A stretch of 64,000 nt of DNA from assembly GCF_037975245.1 (NCBI RefSeq), contig NC_092564.1, forward strand, positions 13,604,484 to 13,668,483, in the 5' to 3' direction. Under the pieces are notes generated by a model, which saw only the letters and a list, made by a program, of their open reading frames with translations, had not been told where the DNA came from and searched no databases. Position 1 is the first letter of the stretch. Every line of letters begins with the position of its first letter. The DNA comes from Apostichopus japonicus. Its lineage: Eukaryota; Echinodermata; Holothuroidea; Aspidochirotida; Stichopodidae. Below are positions 53,701 to 59,700 of the stretch, in pieces. The translations under genes were made by a program, and so were the position numbers.

Positions 53701-56700
53701 TCCAACAAAGAGACGTCAACCTCCGAAAGAGGAAGATATTGACGAGGTAAGATCCGTCTTAAAAGATTTCGACCACTCGTAGATCCTTGCTCCCTCGATA
53801 CTAAATTTCCTTTCAAAAGGTATTTATATTTACCCTCACTAGTCATGTTTTATTTCCAAAAGTGGCCAAAAAAATTTAGCAACTTTGAACATTCGGAAGT
53901 TATCCGTTTGCATGGTATTTTATCTACTGTAAGAAAGTGTCTTCTGGGTGGCAAAAATGTACATAGAATCAAATTGAATGGATACTTACTCACGGTCTAG
54001 TTTCATTTGTTGAATCCAGACTATAGATTGTCTTAGTTTGATCAATTTGCATTGTTGTGTTGTGTAATATCCGGTAGGTGTCATGAAATCGGCAATTCAA
54101 ACAGAACAGAAAGGCTGTTGTATAGTCTATCGTTTGCTTCAATCTTCTTACAAACACCAACAGTGCTTGATATTGATCGACATACCTAATTTTGTTTGGA
54201 CAGTTGATGAGGAAGCTAGGGACGTCTCTACAACCGGGAAGCACCTTGGAGGACAAGAGAGCTTGTATTCTTTGTAGCGGAGTCGGAGACGGGGATACAG
54301 ATGGTACCGCCCGTCTCTTGAACGTAGACGTCGGCGTCTGGATTCATCTCAACTGTGCCTTGTGGTCCGATAATGTCTATGAGACACTCAACGGTGCCCT
54401 CATGAACGTCATGAACTGTATTAAACAGGGCAAGTCCTGCAAATGCTGCTACTGTTGCAAGGCTGGTGCCACTGTATCCTGTCACAAACAACGATGTTAT
54501 AACGTCTACCACTTTGGTTGCGCTATACAGGATCACTGCATGTTCTTCAAAGATAAGGTATTAGTTTTTTTCATTGTTTTATGCAAATTTGTCAGTAATA
54601 TTGTGTGTGTACATAACAATTTTAAGACAGTGCTGCTCCCTTGTAAATATTCCTTACAAGCAAGGAACCATAGTGTCCTTGGGTTCTTTTCGTTTTTTAA
54701 TGCAAATTTGTCTCCTTTTGTGGAAAATTTGTTGTTGTTTTTTTGTCCAATCTTTAAAGTATGTTATTTCAGGATCCGTTTGTTGTCTGATAAATTTGAA
54801 AGAGAGAGAAATTTCCTTTGTTAATAACACATTTTTTGATCTACATAGCTTTCTCTCTTAAATGTATATCTCAAATGACCAAATAAGCACATTATTTCAA
54901 AGTAAAGTCGTAGTTTCCAACTGGGTAAAATTTACCAATTTAAACTGAAACAGATTATTGCTAAGAAGGGAAGATAAGCCTGAAACAATCACTCTCAGTG
55001 ATATCTTCATTAGACAAGTTTTTACATAATAGTCAGACGGTGAAAATGTGATGGTTAGTAGTTGACTTTATTTATCGAGTGTTTAATGTTCTCTTCTCCC
55101 TCAGACAATGCTGTGTCCGCTTCATGCTCCGTCCAAGGCTACCGAGAATACCCTTGATACCCACGTAGTGTTCAGAAGAGTCTATGTTAGTCGGGACGAA
55201 CACAGACAAGTGGCCAGGTGAGTGTTACAAAGGAGGAGAAGTCTGGGATGATCCATTTTAAGCTAGTTGGATTAGAAGAGGTTACAAATATTGCTATATA
55301 TGCTACATAGGCTACTTATATTTGACAAGGTCACAAATATTGCTATATATGCTACTTAGGCTACTTATATTAAACAAGGTCACGATATTTTTATATATGC
55401 TACTTAGGCTACTTATATTAAACAAGGTCACAATATTTTTATATATGCTACTTAGGCTACTTGGATAAGACAAGGTCACAATATTGCTATATACGCTATC
55501 CATGCATTGTCTGTGTAGACACAGAAGTGCAACCAGTGAAGTAGTAAAATGTTAGCAATTGAGCATATAGAGGAGAGATAAAGCACATGAAGGAGTAACA
55601 CATGTTCATATTATTGTGTTTTAATCTCTTGTATTTTATTTGCACTGATTTTTTACATCTCCACAACATATTCCACCAATTCACGTCTATATTTAATATA
55701 ATCTATATAATTAAATAGCGAGTACCTGCTTGCTTGCATCATTAATATTAAACTCAATTGTCTAGACTATGATCTTAACGGATGTTTTTGTTCTTTCTCA
55801 CCAGTATTATGCAACAAGCTGAGAGAACACACACCCTTCGAGTTGGAAGCCTCATCTTTCATTCCCTGGGCCAACTTTTACCTCATCAAATGCAAACATT
55901 CCACTCCTCAACTGCCATCTTTCCTGTAAGTGATTCTCAATTATGTCGTACCTCATTTGTTTTTTTATAACTAGTCACTTTGGAATGGTAAATGTTCTTG
56001 ATTTGCTTGTCAAATGTCAGTTTGTGGTGTTTTTCTAAAAGAGAAGAAAAAAGCCCTGCCAGTTTGTTTTCACTTATTGTTAATAGTTTGTGACTGGAAG
56101 GCATTTAACATCAGAAAGCAGAGGGTAAAGTAAGCTGGTCTTTCACATGAAAAGGAACATCCTTGAAATGTATGACATGTGAGCTACTTTGTAAAATGTG
56201 AAGGGAAATGTTGTACCTTTTGCTAAAAGAATTGAATCCTGGGACTAAAAGTCTACTGTGCACCACCCTCTTTACTCTGTAATTCAGCTATGCTCTCAAC
56301 AACCATGTGCGATTCATTAGAGAATATTTGCAGGTTGAGGGACTTTTTGTCTCAGCTTCGTTCTTGATTTTACAGATATTATGATACAATACTCGTTAAG
56401 CATGTTAAGTAACCAGGTTTCGTTGTGTTGAGAAGAAGATGAAGCAAAAACTGACTTTCATCCCCCTCCCCCCCCTCTTCTTCTCTTGATAAATAGGTTT
56501 TTATGATTTTCGCAACCGTTTCCCTACAGGTCGGATATGAGACTGTCCGTCTTTACTGGAGCATGCGGTTCACCAACAAACGCTGCCAGTACTACTGCAG
56601 CATCCAACAAGATGATACCGGCATTCCTTGTTTCATCATCAAGGTGGTAGAACAGGGCCATGAGGACCTGCTACTGCAGGATAAAACACCAAAAGGTAAC

Positions 56701-59700
56701 AAACTTTTACAAATTGAGAAGAAACTGGCAAATTCTGACCAAACTTACCACAATACAATGATGTGTGACTGCATGGTTTGCTTTGTTGTAAACCAATTGT
56801 CTTGACTTCTAAAATGTGACTTGTTTCTATAATTGTTCAAGTTGAACTCAATATGAAGTGCTGCATTTTATCTCAGCTATAAAAGTAGCAAACAATTGTT
56901 GCTACTTAATTGTGAGGTTTGAACCTCAAAGACATGTCACTTTTTGTTCGGTGGTTGAGGGAGGGGGGGGTGAGGAGGGGGTGGCATCTGCCATTAAAAT
57001 ACCACAGTATAAATTTCAACTTTTATCATTCCGTCTCCCATTCATTATGTTCGAGATCTCACTGAGCATGTTTGTTTCTCTGCAGCTGTGTGGGACCAGG
57101 TCTTGGAGCATATTGCCAAGTTACGACAGGAGGCTGACATGATCAACCTTTTCCCTTACTATCTGACCGGTGAAGATCTCTTTGGGTTTTCCGAGCCTGC
57201 CATCCAAAGAGTGCTTGAGTCTGTAAGTCCTTTATGGATATATATATTGGTAACACTGCTGATACGTCTCTGTAGTACCTGTGACCTATTAATGTATTAA
57301 TCTTTGTCTTTGTTCCTTTGTCTAACATGCTTATATATGTTAATTATGATGTCATGTCATCTTTCTTTCTCCAGCTGCCTGGTATCGAGATGATCCAGAA
57401 CTACTCCTTTCGATACGGAAGATCGCCGCACATCAATCTTCCTCTGGCTGTGAACCCGACAGGATGTGCCCGGACGGAACCTAAGAGACAGGCCAGGTTT
57501 AGGTTGGTATTTCTGTCAGAGTTAACATCTAAAGAATATTGAAGGAACAAGAGAATATTTAAACAAGGTTACATAGCTAATCAGTTAGAGAGAGAGGGGG
57601 GGAGAGGGAGATTGAATACAAATGAAGATTAGATGTCATCATTTCTTGAGTGATAACTTCTAAATATACATGCAGCAGTTGTCATTTTAACTTTTCCATC
57701 CATTCATGGAGATATGAATGGACTGGGCATGACCAGAAGCAGCAAAATCTGGATTCCAGGGGCATATATTGTGTATAATATGCCAGAATTCAGAGAAATT
57801 CCAGTTGAGATGATACAGCATATTACTATTCTGTCAATATGTGATGGATAACATCATTATCACATGTTTATTTGGTTCTTAATGTGTCTCACACTAATCA
57901 GAATGAAAGAGTCCAATGTAGTTTGAATTAACTCTTGCAGTTGATGAAGAAAATGCTGCCATAAACTTAAAAATTAGGAATCAAAATCTGAATCCTACTT
58001 AATTTTAGTATCAGTTAACACAGAGGATTAGATTGTTACAATTGGTTTCGATGTTAATATATTGATGATTGACACCTATGTGGATGCCATCAGCAATGTA
58101 ACCTGGTAAGGAAAAATGTTAATACCGATCACAGTTTTTTTGCTCTCTCTGATCAATAAAATAAGTGTATGTTTGATCCACCTATAAGGTATGGGACCAA
58201 CTCCTTGTCTTCTGGACAACTAACGGAGATAATAAGGCTTCAAGTGAGCTGAGCAGATGCGAAACAAGCATCAAAACCTTCGATGTAGACTTGCAACTGA
58301 ACAGAGCAAGTCACAGGAAAAGAATGACCAGACCAAGGCACCGGATCTTGCCAGACAGAGCCGGCTTGACCGGCTTCCCTTGGCAGGCTACGGTATAGTT
58401 AGTGGTAGTTTTTTTTGTGTGAGTTGAATGCCGATGGCGCGGGAAAATGCATAAGTTATTTGTCCAGAAGGTAAATTGTTCCCTCGTAAGTAGCCCCACT
58501 TATCAAGTGGGGATAAATTCAGGTGTCTGTTGCTGCTTGGGGTATGAACTAACACCGGATGGCTTACAATGTCACAAGACCCTAATGACCTCTAACCCCT
58601 CTGTCTTGTATTGTATTGTTTGCTGTTACAGGCCTCACCTTCTGCTGACCAGTACTATTCCTTCCCGGTCCAAGTCTTGTTTATCCGAGGGAGACTACGG
58701 GCCTCTATACAACAAACTCTTTGTCCACACTAAGTCATCTCAATACAAGAAACTCAAGACGGATTGGAAGCAGTGTGTTTACTTAGCCAAATCAAATATA
58801 CAGGTAAAAATAATTCTGGAAACAATGGAAGATAGTTCATTAAATACTTGGAATAGGTAAAAGAAACTCCAGACATACATACATATCCTTAAGTTTTTGA
58901 AGAGTCCGTTATTCAGAATGTCAACCATTGACCAAACTTATCCCAGTATCAGTGCCTATCTTCTATCGTGATACCTGTATGCATGCATGCTGATCATCAG
59001 TTTTACAGTAAAAAAAAACAACTAACTTTTCATGGTATTTAATTCCAGTTTCGTCGATATTGATAGGCATTAAAGCTGCTGTATTCTGATAATGCATTCA
59101 ACCGATTAATTGATGAGTGGTACCATACAGACCGGTAAAAGGATAAATAAATTGTATTTGTTATAACAGAGTATTCTACTTCATCAGGTAGTGTCATTCG
59201 TATGTATATTTGTTTCGCCTTAAAGGCAGGAGACTAGAAGTTCTCTTTTTTTCCAGCAATCATCCAGTAATGATATTTGTTAATTTTTTGATATCCAGGG
59301 TCTGGGAATGTACGCTGCCACGGATATAGAGAAGCACACCATGGTGATCGAGTACGTGGGCACCTTGATCCGAAACGAGACGTCTAACCTCAGGGAGAAG
59401 AATTACAACGCCGCCAACCGAGGGATCTACATGTTCCGCATCGATAACGACACCGTCTGCGACGCCACCATCAGCGGTAACGCTGCTCGCTACATCAACC
59501 ATTCCTGCGACCCTAACTGTGTAGCCGAGGTGGTGACCTTCGGCCCCGACACCAAGAAGATCATCATCTTCTCGAACAGGAAGTTGATGAAGGGAGAAGA
59601 GGTGAGAGAATACTCTTACATAATCAAGTTGACCTCTGGTGAGGTCACTCCATTGTTAAGTTGAGTGACCTCTGGTGAGGTCACTCCATTGTTAAGTTGA

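Noticed and set aside
54192-54824. 210-codon open frame as a free-standing gene
   Set aside because: It is the extended PHD2 exon 40 plus read-through into its intron.
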